A stretch of 34,934 nt of DNA, from the NCBI GenBank assembly GCA_030148325.1, contig JASBTR010000022.1:1-34934 (forward strand). The letters run 5' to 3'. The notes under the pieces were generated by a model. It saw nothing but the letters and a program-made list of their open reading frames with translations, did no database searches and was not told the DNA's origin. This document shows positions 16,795-24,450 of this stretch, piece after piece; within the stretch, counting starts at the first letter, position 1; the number at the start of each line of letters is the position of its first letter. A program made the translations under genes and the position numbers. This stretch comes from Gammaproteobacteria bacterium (GTDB lineage: Bacteria; Pseudomonadota; Gammaproteobacteria; UBA6429; Thiohalophilaceae).

Positions 16795-17877
16795 ATGTCT
16801 CGAGTATTTAACTTCAGTGCTGGTCCTGCAATGCTGCCGGAAGAGGTGCTTAAACAGGCGCAGGCTGAAATGACTGACTGGCAGGGCAGCGGTATGTCGG
16901 TGATGGAAATGAGTCACCGTGGCAAGGAGTTCATGTCGATCGCAGAAAAGGCGACGGCGGATCTGCGCGAAATCATGGCCATTCCTGATAGCTATGAGAT
17001 TCTGTTTTTGCAGGGCGGCGCCAGCAGCCAGTTCGCGATGGCGCCGATGAATCTTTTGCGCGGCAAGTCGTCTGCGGATTACATCAATACCGGCGCCTGG
17101 TCGAAGAAAGCCATTGCCGAGGCCAAACGCTTTTGCGAGGTTAATGTCGCGGCCAGTTCAGAGGCGGATAAATTCAGCAGTGCGCCGGTACAGAACGATC
17201 TGAAGCTGAATGCCAATGCCGCTTATGTGCATTACACACCGAATGAAACTATCGGTGGCGTGGAATTTCCGTATATTCCTGAAACGGGCGATGTACCACT
17301 GGTCGCGGATATGTCTTCGACGATTCTTTCGCGCCCGTTTGATGTCACAAAGTTTGGTGTGATTTATGCCGGTGCGCAGAAAAACATTGGCCCGGCCGGT
17401 TTGACTGTTGTTATCGTGCGCAAGGATCTCATGGGACAGGCAATGGACGGCACGCCGTCCATGCTGGATTATAAAATTCAGGCTGATGCCGGTTCCATGT
17501 ACAACACCCCGCCGACCTATGCCTGGTACCTGGCCGGGCTGGTGTTCGCATGGATTAAAAACAGAGGTGGCCTGACAGCCATGGCGGAGATCAACAAACG
17601 CAAGGCGGATAAACTGTATGCGGCGATCGATGGTTCGGATTTCTACCAGAACCCGGTCAGGCCCGATTGCCGTTCCTGGATGAATGTACCGTTCACCCTC
17701 GCCGATGCCGATCTGGACAGCGTGTTCCTCGAAGAAGCAAAAAAAGAAGGGCTGGTGACACTGAAAGGCCATCGCTCAGTCGGTGGTATGCGCGCCAGTA
17801 TTTACAATGCCATGCCCGAAGCGGGAGTGGACGCGTTGGTCGCCTTCATGGCCGAGTTTGAAAAACGCAATGGTTGA
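16795..17877 (+). CDS. serC: phosphoserine aminotransferase
   Basis: This 360-residue class V aminotransferase converts 3-phosphohydroxypyruvate to phosphoserine and also serves in pyridoxal-phosphate synthesis. Family motifs include FNFSAGPAMLPEEVL at the N-terminus, FLQGGASSQFAM (71-82) and the PLP lysine Lys196 in YAGAQKNIGPAG. ATG 16795 is preferred over the adjacent GTG 16792 because GGGAG lies about eight bases before it. It heads the serC-serA-pheA series, so its substrate is supplied by the enzyme encoded next. Repeats flank it on both sides, so co-transcription with neighbours depends on read-through of long potential stems. Confidence 0.98.
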   Translation: MSRVFNFSAGPAMLPEEVLKQAQAEMTDWQGSGMSVMEMSHRGKEFMSIAEKATADLREIMAIPDSYEILFLQGGASSQFAMAPMNLLRGKSSADYINTGAWSKKAIAEAKRFCEVNVAASSEADKFSSAPVQNDLKLNANAAYVHYTPNETIGGVEFPYIPETGDVPLVADMSSTILSRPFDVTKFGVIYAGAQKNIGPAGLTVVIVRKDLMGQAMDGTPSMLDYKIQADAGSMYNTPPTYAWYLAGLVFAWIKNRGGLTAMAEINKRKADKLYAAIDGSDFYQNPVRPDCRSWMNVPFTLADADLDSVFLEEAKKEGLVTLKGHRSVGGMRASIYNAMPEAGVDALVAFMAEFEKRNG

Positions 17878-17888
17878 TTCTGTAAATA

Positions 17889-18256
17889 AACGCAGAGAAC
17901 GCGGAGGCGCAGAGGCGCAGAGATGATTTTTATTTAACAACTAAATAGCTGTTCCAAATACCAGTACACTTTAGGTATTACCGTTCGTCCTGAGCTTGTC
18001 GAAGGACAGGCAGATTAGGTACTCTATTCACAGTATTTCCACGTTCATGGTTCGACAAGCTCACCACGAACGTAGAAATTCACAAGTGATCTGGTATTTG
18101 GAATAGCTATTTAGATTAAGATATAGCGTAAATATTTCAGGTTTTTTATCAGCAGATTTGCTTTCTACACTGTAACGTACACAGATGCAGTCAATATCTG
18201 TTAAATAACAATAAATTATTTTCTCTGCGTCTTTGCGCCTTTGCGTTCTCCGCGTT
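17889..18256. repeat. CGCAGAG inverted repeat pair enclosing a MITE (serC/serA gap)
   Basis: The left arm 17889-17927 and the right arm 18223-18256 belong to the same family as the pair after gyrA. The enclosed DNA contains a complete MITE-like element (17941-18114), so one repeat family appears to have inserted into the loop of another. The rest of this 406-base gap (18115-18222) is AT-rich with no recognisable gene. Confidence 0.8.
17941..18114. mobile_element. MITE-like element, copy 2 (complete, 174 bp)
   Basis: Terminal inverted repeats of 30 bases (17941-17970 and 18085-18114, 27 of 30 matching) begin CTAAATAGCT and end AGCTATTTAG. Inside are two hairpin arms, one with core CCTGAGCTTGTCGAAGG (17986-18005 region) and one with core GGTTCGACAAGCTCACC (18048-18064 region). 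It has no coding capacity. The TA within the CTAAAT and ATTTAG ends would fit TA-targeting transposition of the IS630/mariner type, but I cannot show a target duplication. Copy 1 is at the left window edge. Confidence 0.75.
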
Positions 18257-18283
18257 GAAAATGACTTTTTAGGATAACCAACG

Positions 18284-19447
18284 ATGTACAAAATTTTAAC
18301 CTTAAACAATATTTCCGTTGCCGGGCTGGAACGCCTGCCGCGTGAGAGTTATGAAATTGCTTCTGAGATCCAGCATCCCGATGGCATCCTGCTGCGTTCT
18401 TTCAAAATGCATGAGATGGAAATTCCGGCAAGCCTGAAAGCGGTTGGTCGTGCTGGCGCTGGGGTGAATAATATTCCGGTTGATAAAATGTCGGCCAAAG
18501 GTGTGGCGGTGTTCAATGCGCCGGGTGCGAATGCCAATGCGGTGAAAGAACTGGTGATCGCGGGCATGCTTATCGGTTGTCGTAATCTGTGCCAGGCATG
18601 GGACTTTGCCCGTCAGCTTGAAGGTGATGATGAAACCATTACCAAACAGGTGGAAGCCGGCAAGAAGAATTTTGGCGGCTTTGAACTTCCGGGTCGCACC
18701 CTGGGTGTCGTGGGGCTGGGCGCCATTGGCCGTTATGTTGCCAACGCAGCACTGGATCTGGGTATGAACGTGATCGGTTTCGATCCGGGCATTACCGTGG
18801 AAGGCGCCTGGCAGTTGTCTTCACGAGTGGGGAAAGCCGGCAGCATCGACGAGCTGCTGCCAAAAGTGGATTTCGTGACTTTCCATGTACCGCTGGTGGA
18901 TGCGACACGACACATGATCAATGCGGACAGACTGAAAACCATGCGTGAGAATGCCGTGATTCTGAATTTTGCCCGTAATGGCATTATTGATGATGAAGCC
19001 GTGTCTGCGGCTATCAAGGATGGGAAGATCTATTCCTACGTCTGTGATTTCCCCAGCAACCTGCTGAAGAACCATGAACGGGTTATTACCCTGCCGCATC
19101 TTGGCGCCTCGACCAAAGAGGCCGAAGACAATTGCGCCATCATGGTAGCGGAACAGGTGCGTGATTATCTTGAAAACGGCAATGTAAAAAATTCGGTCAA
19201 CTTTCCGGAAGTCAATATGCTGCGTACGGAAGGATACCGTCTGGCTATCGTCAACAGCAATGTGCCGAACATGGTCGGGCAGATTTCCTCAGCCCTGGCG
19301 GACAGGGGGTTGAATATTATTGACATGCTCAACAAGTCACGAGCTGATCTGGCCTATACCCTGATCGATATCGACAAACCGGCCGATGTTGCGCTGCTGA
19401 ATGAACTGTCAGCGATTGAGGGCGTCCTGTCTGTGCGCATGATCTGA
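18284..19447 (+). CDS. serA: D-3-phosphoglycerate dehydrogenase (short, ACT-domain type)
   Basis: This 387-residue D-2-hydroxyacid dehydrogenase is predicted to oxidise 3-phosphoglycerate to 3-phosphohydroxypyruvate, the step before SerC. The NAD-binding motif GLGAIGRYVANAALDLG starts at 144. The catalytic arginine is Arg231 (FARNGIIDDEAV) and the catalytic histidine is His272 (LPHLGASTKEAED). A C-terminal ACT domain (about 316-387) suggests feedback control by serine or another amino acid. The segment before the histidine is short (CDFPSNLLKNHERV), and the glutamate seen in E. coli SerA is not recognisable there. AGGAT lies about ten bases before the ATG. The adjacent serC strongly supports the role over other hydroxyacid substrates. 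Confidence 0.92.
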   Translation: MYKILTLNNISVAGLERLPRESYEIASEIQHPDGILLRSFKMHEMEIPASLKAVGRAGAGVNNIPVDKMSAKGVAVFNAPGANANAVKELVIAGMLIGCRNLCQAWDFARQLEGDDETITKQVEAGKKNFGGFELPGRTLGVVGLGAIGRYVANAALDLGMNVIGFDPGITVEGAWQLSSRVGKAGSIDELLPKVDFVTFHVPLVDATRHMINADRLKTMRENAVILNFARNGIIDDEAVSAAIKDGKIYSYVCDFPSNLLKNHERVITLPHLGASTKEAEDNCAIMVAEQVRDYLENGNVKNSVNFPEVNMLRTEGYRLAIVNSNVPNMVGQISSALADRGLNIIDMLNKSRADLAYTLIDIDKPADVALLNELSAIEGVLSVRMI

Positions 19448-19459
19448 CAAAAAAATAAT

Positions 19460-20536
19460 ATGAGTGACAAGCTTAATAACCTGCGAGAGACAATCGATGC
19501 ACTGGATGAACAGATTCAGGCATTGATCACGCAACGCGCGAAAGTCGCGGAGCAGGTGGCGCAGGCCAAGCAGGTATCGGGTGACAATGTTTTCTATCGC
19601 GCCGAGCGTGAGGCGGAAGTCCTGCGCAAGGTGATGGAACGCAACAGGGGGCCGCTGACTGATGAGGAAATGGCGCGCCTGTTCCGTGAAATTATGTCAG
19701 CCTGTCTGGCGGTTGAACAGGTGATGAATATCGCCTTCCTCGGGCCGGAAGGAACCTTCACTCAGGCGGCGGCGCTGAAACATTTTGGTCACTCGATCAA
19801 AACTCTGCCGATGGCCAGCATCGCCGATGTGTTTCGTGAAGTAGAGTCAGGCGCGGCATCCTATGGCGTGGTGCCGGTGGAGAACTCGAGTGAAGGCGTG
19901 ATTACACATACCCTTGACGAGTTCATGCGTTCTTCGCTGAAAATCTGTGGGGAAGTGGAATTGCGTATTCATCACCACCTGCAAAATCGCTCAGGTCGGC
20001 TTGAGGATATTAAAAAAATCTATTCACACCAGCAGTCGCTGGCGCAATGTCGCAAGTGGCTGGATACTCACCTGCCGGGCATGCCGCTGCATGATGTGGG
20101 CAGTAACGCCCAGGCAGCCGAGATGGCGGTCGCTGACAACGAGGCTGCAGCCATCGCCGGTGAAGCAGCAGCTGAAATCTATGGTCTGAAAATTGTCAGT
20201 TCCAGTATCGAAGATGAGCCGGACAATACCACCCGTTTTCTGGTGATCGGAAAACGCGCTACTCCTGCCAGCGGTCGGGACAAGACATCACTGCTGGTTT
20301 ATGCTGAGAACAAGCCTGGTGCACTGTATGCCATGCTTGAGCCGATTATGCGCAATGGCCTTTCCATGACCCGGATTGAGTCGCGTCCTTCCCGCCAGGG
20401 GATGTGGAACTACGTGTTTTTCATCGATATAGAAGGGCACGCGGATGATGACAACGTGGCAAAGGCGCTGGAGGAATTGTCACAAACGGCAAGTATGGTA
20501 AAGATGCTGGGGGCATATCCCCAGGCCGTTTTATAA
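19460..20536 (+). CDS. pheA: chorismate mutase / prephenate dehydratase (P-protein)
   Basis: This 358-residue bifunctional enzyme converts chorismate to prephenate and then to phenylpyruvate. An AroQ-type mutase helix bundle occupies residues 1-88 (LRETIDALDEQIQALITQRAKVA). The dehydratase starts at NIAFLGPEGTFTQAAA (90-105) and carries the conserved TRF at 258-260 (NTTRFLVIGK). The C-terminal ACT domain (about 277-350) has GALY (287-290) and ESRPS (307-311), the phenylalanine-binding motifs, so feedback inhibition by Phe is expected. It starts 12 bases after serA without a Shine-Dalgarno sequence, which suggests coupling to serA translation. A repeat pair follows. Confidence 0.97.
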   Translation: MSDKLNNLRETIDALDEQIQALITQRAKVAEQVAQAKQVSGDNVFYRAEREAEVLRKVMERNRGPLTDEEMARLFREIMSACLAVEQVMNIAFLGPEGTFTQAAALKHFGHSIKTLPMASIADVFREVESGAASYGVVPVENSSEGVITHTLDEFMRSSLKICGEVELRIHHHLQNRSGRLEDIKKIYSHQQSLAQCRKWLDTHLPGMPLHDVGSNAQAAEMAVADNEAAAIAGEAAAEIYGLKIVSSSIEDEPDNTTRFLVIGKRATPASGRDKTSLLVYAENKPGALYAMLEPIMRNGLSMTRIESRPSRQGMWNYVFFIDIEGHADDDNVAKALEELSQTASMVKMLGAYPQAVL

Positions 20537-20568
20537 TAACCAGTCTCCGTCGATAAACACGGATAATT

Positions 20569-20669
20569 AACGCAGAGAACGCAGAGGCGCGAAGACGCAG
20601 AGATAGTATGATTTTGATTGTTAATAATATTTTTTCTTTGCGACTCTGCGTCTTTGCGTTCTCTGCGTT
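20569..20669. repeat. CGCAGAG inverted repeat pair (pheA/manC gap)
   Basis: Arms 20569-20602 and 20636-20669 are close reverse complements (ACGCAGAGAACGCAGAGG against CTTTGCGTTCTCTGCGT) with a 33-base AT-rich loop. This is the third member of the family in the cluster. It fills most of the 190-base gap and could form a long stem in the transcript. Confidence 0.85.
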
Positions 20670-20726
20670 TAATTCAAACCTTTATGAATGAAGACGAATA
20701 AATAAATTTCAGCAGGTAACCGAGTG

Positions 20727-22187
20727 ATGAAACTTCAACCCGTGATTCTTTCCGGTGGCAGCGGCTCCCGTCTCTGGCCGCTGTCTCGTGAAATGTATCC
20801 CAAGCAGCTGATTCAACTGGTATCCGAGCAGACCATGTTGCAGGAAACCGCTGCGCGCCTGAACGGACTCAATGATACTGAACAGATCGAACTACTGAGT
20901 CCGGTAGTGGTATGCAATGAAGAACACCGTTTCTTCGTTGCCGAACAGCTGCGCCAAATTGGTTCACCGGCCGACAAGATCATTCTCGAACCGGTTGGCC
21001 GTAATACCGCACCGGCACTGACGCTGGCGGCGCTGGCTGTAGCGGCGGATGACACCGATACGGTTTTGCTGGTGATGCCGGCGGATCATGTGATCAAGGA
21101 AGAAAGCATTTTTCATGACGCCATCCATGACGGTATGCGGCTTTCGGATGAGGGTTATCTGGTGACCTTTGGTATCAAGCCGGATTCGGCGCAGACCGGT
21201 TACGGCTATATCTGTATGGGCGCGGCGCTGGATGGCGATACCTCGGCACAGCTTATCGAACGTTTCGTAGAAAAACCGGATCTGGACACGGCCCAGGCCT
21301 ATGTGGATTCCGGCGACCACCTCTGGAACAGTGGTATGTTTATGATGACCGCCTCAAGCTGGCTGGATGAAATGCAGCGCCTGCAGGCGGATATGCTGAC
21401 AAGTTGCAAAGATGCCTTTGCCGGTGGTGAAAGTGATCGTGATTTTTACCGGGTCGACACAGAGATTTTTTCCGCCTGCCCCGCTGACTCCATTGATTAT
21501 GCCGTAATGGAAAAAATCACGGAGCAGGGTGGCAAGGCTGAGCATCCAGCCGCAGTGATTCCGCTGGATGCCGGCTGGTCTGATGTGGGCGTCTGGTCCA
21601 CGCTCTGGGATGTGGGCGAGAAAGACGAAGCCGGCAATGTGATCAAGGGCGACGTCTATGCCATCAACACCCGCAATTCCCTGCTGTTCAGCGGCCGGCG
21701 CCATATTTCCAGTGTTGGCCTGGATGATGTAATCGTGGTGGAAACGGCGGATGCGGTGCTGGTTGCGCACAAGGATCACGCTCAGGATGTCAAACTGGTG
21801 GTCAATCGCCTTAAGACAGCACAGCGCAGTGAGCACCTGAATCACCAGCTGGTTTATCGTCCCTGGGGCAGCTACGAGTGTATCGATTGTGGTGAGCGCT
21901 TCCAGGTGAAACGCATTACGGTCAAACCGGGGGCCTGTCTGTCACTGCAACTGCATCACCACCGTGCCGAGCACTGGATTGTGGTCAAGGGAACCGCGCA
22001 GGTAACCCGCGGCGAGGACGTTTTTCTGGTGACGGAAAATGAGTCCACCTATATTCCGCTGGGCGTCAAGCATCGGCTGGAAAACAAGGGCGCGATTCCG
22101 CTGGAGATGATCGAAGTCCAGTCCGGCAGTTATCTGGGTGAAGATGATATCGTTCGCTTTGAAGATATTTATGGTCGAGATAAATAA
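20727..22187 (+). CDS. manC: mannose-1-phosphate guanylyltransferase / mannose-6-phosphate isomerase
   Basis: This 486-residue bifunctional enzyme of the AlgA/CpsB/ManC type makes GDP-mannose for exopolysaccharide or lipopolysaccharide. The nucleotidyltransferase signature GGSGSRLWPLSREMYPKQ is at 10-27, and FVEKPDLDTAQAYV is near 172. The C-terminal type II phosphomannose isomerase cupin (about 370-480) has the metal-binding LHHHRAEHW and an EY-like segment ending EDDIVRFEDIYGR. ATG 20727 is preferred over GTG 20724. Its place is odd: in related genomes hisC directly follows pheA, whereas here this sugar-nucleotide gene separates them and hisC starts about 6-12 bases after its stop. No other polysaccharide genes are nearby except galU at 32592. 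Confidence 0.95.
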   Translation: MKLQPVILSGGSGSRLWPLSREMYPKQLIQLVSEQTMLQETAARLNGLNDTEQIELLSPVVVCNEEHRFFVAEQLRQIGSPADKIILEPVGRNTAPALTLAALAVAADDTDTVLLVMPADHVIKEESIFHDAIHDGMRLSDEGYLVTFGIKPDSAQTGYGYICMGAALDGDTSAQLIERFVEKPDLDTAQAYVDSGDHLWNSGMFMMTASSWLDEMQRLQADMLTSCKDAFAGGESDRDFYRVDTEIFSACPADSIDYAVMEKITEQGGKAEHPAAVIPLDAGWSDVGVWSTLWDVGEKDEAGNVIKGDVYAINTRNSLLFSGRRHISSVGLDDVIVVETADAVLVAHKDHAQDVKLVVNRLKTAQRSEHLNHQLVYRPWGSYECIDCGERFQVKRITVKPGACLSLQLHHHRAEHWIVVKGTAQVTRGEDVFLVTENESTYIPLGVKHRLENKGAIPLEMIEVQSGSYLGEDDIVRFEDIYGRDK

Positions 22188-22199
22188 AACGGCGTGAAT

Positions 22200-23315
22200 A
22201 TGAAAATTAATATTCAGTCACTGGCTGTTGCGGGCGTACGTTCCCTGCAACCCTATCAGCCGGGCAAGCCGCTGGAAGAACTGGAACGCGAATACGGCAT
22301 CAGTAATGCGGTAAAACTGGCGTCTAATGAAAATCCGCTGGGGCCGGGTAAAAAGGCGCTGGCGGCGATTGGGCAACAACTGGGTGAACTGTCCCGTTAT
22401 CCCGATGGCAATGGCTTTTCGCTGAAAAAAGCGCTGAGCAAAAAGCATGGCGTAAATATGGATCAGCTGACGCTGGGCAATGGTTCGAATGACATACTGG
22501 AGTTTCTTGCCCGTGCCTTTGTCGCCGTGGACGATGAGGTTATTTTTTCTGAACACGCCTTTGCGGTTTATCCCATTGTTACCCAGGCGGTGGGCGGTCG
22601 GGCGGTGGTGGTTGCGGCGAAAGACTATGGTTACGATCTGGATGCGATTGCCGTGGCAGTGAGTGATAAAACCCGCTTAATCTTTATTGCCAACCCCAAT
22701 AATCCAACCGGCACCTGGCTGACAGAAAAGGCGTTGCGTGATTTTCTGGAGAAAGTCCCGGCACAGGTGCTGGTAGTGCTGGATGAAGCCTATTATGAAT
22801 ATGCTATCGATCCGGCGCTCAGTGCCTGTGGTTATACCAGCGTGATGAGCTGGATAAAGGACTATCCTAATCTGGTGGTGACCCGCACTTTTTCAAAAGC
22901 CTATGGACTGGCGGGATTGCGTATGGGCTACAGCGTTTCGCATGCTGATGTAGCGGATATACTTAACCGGGTGCGTCAGCCCTTTAATGCCAATTCACTG
23001 GCACTGGCCGCCGCCGAAGCGGCACTGGATGATGAAGCACATTTGCGGCATAGCGTGAAACTGAATGCCGAAGGCATGCAGCAATTAACCCAGGCTTTCG
23101 AGCAACTCGGGCTGGACTATATTCCCTCTGTGGGTAATTTTGTCTGTGTCAAAATCGGTGATGCGGCAGGTGTTTATGAAGCGCTGTTGCACGCCGGTAT
23201 TATTGTGCGTCCGGTGGCCAATTACGGACTGCCGGATTACCTGCGCATCACCATTGGCCGGGCGGATGAAAATGCGCGTTTCCTTGATGCCCTGAAAAAG
23301 ATCCTGCCGGCGTGA
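22200..23315 (+). CDS. hisC: histidinol-phosphate aminotransferase
   Basis: This 371-residue fold-type I PLP aminotransferase converts imidazole-acetol phosphate to histidinol phosphate. The HisC2 type often also transaminates aromatic keto acids. Visible motifs are YQPGKPLEELEREYGI (near the start), KLASNENPLGPG, FIANPNNPTGTW and the PLP lysine Lys233 in TFSKAYGLAGLRMGY. A GTG at 22194 would add two residues; neither start has a good ribosome-binding sequence, so translation may be coupled to manC. The stop overlaps the tyrA GTG start (GTGA). Its placement between pheA and tyrA suggests that it contributes the aminotransferase step of Phe/Tyr synthesis as well as His. Confidence 0.95.
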   Translation: MKINIQSLAVAGVRSLQPYQPGKPLEELEREYGISNAVKLASNENPLGPGKKALAAIGQQLGELSRYPDGNGFSLKKALSKKHGVNMDQLTLGNGSNDILEFLARAFVAVDDEVIFSEHAFAVYPIVTQAVGGRAVVVAAKDYGYDLDAIAVAVSDKTRLIFIANPNNPTGTWLTEKALRDFLEKVPAQVLVVLDEAYYEYAIDPALSACGYTSVMSWIKDYPNLVVTRTFSKAYGLAGLRMGYSVSHADVADILNRVRQPFNANSLALAAAEAALDDEAHLRHSVKLNAEGMQQLTQAFEQLGLDYIPSVGNFVCVKIGDAAGVYEALLHAGIIVRPVANYGLPDYLRITIGRADENARFLDALKKILPA

Positions 23316-24265
23316 ATGAAGCTCTGCATATAAAGCGTCTATGTCTGATCGGCGTTGGCCTGATTGGCGGCTCCCTGCTGCGCGCCCTGCGCCAGGCTGG
23401 CGTGGTGAATGAGATTGTTGGCTGCGGGCGAACTCAGGCGACACTGGAAGCAGCGTTGAAACTGGGCGTTATCGATCGCTTTGAACAGGATCCGGCCAAA
23501 GCGGTAGTAGGTGCCGATGTGGTCGTACTCGCCGTGCCGCTGGGAGCGATGGAAAGCATTTTCGCGGCCATTGCCCCGACCCTGTCTTCTGATGTTGTAT
23601 TGACCGATGTGGGCAGCGCCAAGGCCAGTGTGGTCAACGCGGCAGAGAAGGTATTTTCTGAATTGCCGGCGGGTTTTGTCCCCGGCCATCCCATTGCCGG
23701 GACGGAAAAAAGCGGCGTTGAAGCTTCCTTTGCCGAACTGTTTGACGGACGGCGAGTGATTCTTACGCCAACATCCAGATCTTCAAAGGCCGCCATCGAA
23801 CGTACCCGCGCCATGTGGCAGGCCTGCGGCGCCGAGGTAATGGAAATGGACATTACCCACCATGACGAGGTGCTGGCCGCCACCAGCCATCTGCCGCATA
23901 TGTTGGCCTATAGCCTGGTCGACATGCTGGCGCGCCGGGACGACAGTCAGGAAATTTTTGACTATGCGGCGGGGGGCTTTCGTGACTTCACCCGCATCGC
24001 TTCCAGCGACCCGACCATGTGGCATGACATTGCCCTGGCTAATCAGGAAGCGCTGGCGACCCTGCTGGAACAGTTCAGCCTCGATCTGCAGAAGCTGGCC
24101 GAGGCCGTGCGTGAGGGCGACAGTGATTATTTAAAGAATATATTCACGCGCGCGAAACAGGCAAGGGATGCGTTTTGTGGAACTCAGGGACGAGGGATGA
24201 AAGGCAAGGGACGAGTGACGAGGGACGAGGGACGAGGAAAACCTTCAGAAAAGCGAAAATCCTGA
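23312..24265 (+). CDS. tyrA: prephenate dehydrogenase
   Basis: This 317-residue NAD(P)-dependent enzyme converts prephenate to 4-hydroxyphenylpyruvate. The dinucleotide motif GVGLIGGSLLRALRQAG is at 14-30, the substrate motif GHPIAGTEKSG is around 127-137, and SHLPHMLAYSL is near 192. The GTG start overlaps the hisC stop by four bases. The final 28 residues or so (about 290-317, CGTQGRGMKGKG and on) are read from a GACGAG-type dispersed repeat and are rich in Gly, Arg and Lys. They do not look like the normal family ending. In pseudomonads tyrA is fused to aroA; here the two are separate and a different repeat occupies the junction. Confidence 0.95.
   Translation: MNEALHIKRLCLIGVGLIGGSLLRALRQAGVVNEIVGCGRTQATLEAALKLGVIDRFEQDPAKAVVGADVVVLAVPLGAMESIFAAIAPTLSSDVVLTDVGSAKASVVNAAEKVFSELPAGFVPGHPIAGTEKSGVEASFAELFDGRRVILTPTSRSSKAAIERTRAMWQACGAEVMEMDITHHDEVLAATSHLPHMLAYSLVDMLARRDDSQEIFDYAAGGFRDFTRIASSDPTMWHDIALANQEALATLLEQFSLDLQKLAEAVREGDSDYLKNIFTRAKQARDAFCGTQGRGMKGKGRVTRDEGRGKPSEKRKS
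24181..24243. repeat. GACGAG-type repeat inside the tyrA 3' end
   Basis: Units of GGGACGAGG and GTGACGAGG run through the last codons of tyrA and end in GACGAGGAAAACC. The same junction (GACGAGG followed by AAAACC) occurs twice in the mtaD/mtnA region. This copy has no inverted partner in the window near tyrA. Confidence 0.75.
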
Positions 24266-24266
24266 A

Positions 24267-24382
24267 CCACGGAGGACACGGAGGACACAGAGGGTTTTAC
24301 AGTGCAGGAAGAAGCCTGTGTTCATTATGCGTTTATCATGAAGTTAACCGGTTTTTCTCTGTGACCTCCGTGTCCTCCGTGG
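24267..24382. repeat. CCACGGAGGACACGG inverted repeat pair (tyrA/aroA gap)
   Basis: Arms 24267-24288 and 24361-24382 match as reverse complements in 21 of 22 positions, and the similarity extends into ACAGAGG/CTCTGTG. The first arm starts one base after the tyrA stop codon. The element is related in style, but not in exact sequence, to the CGCAGAG pairs. Confidence 0.85.
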
Positions 24383-24450
24383 TGAATAAAATATATATTT
24401 GGAATATAGGTGCAGGGCAGATCTTTACCCCGTATCCCAGAGATTGAAAT

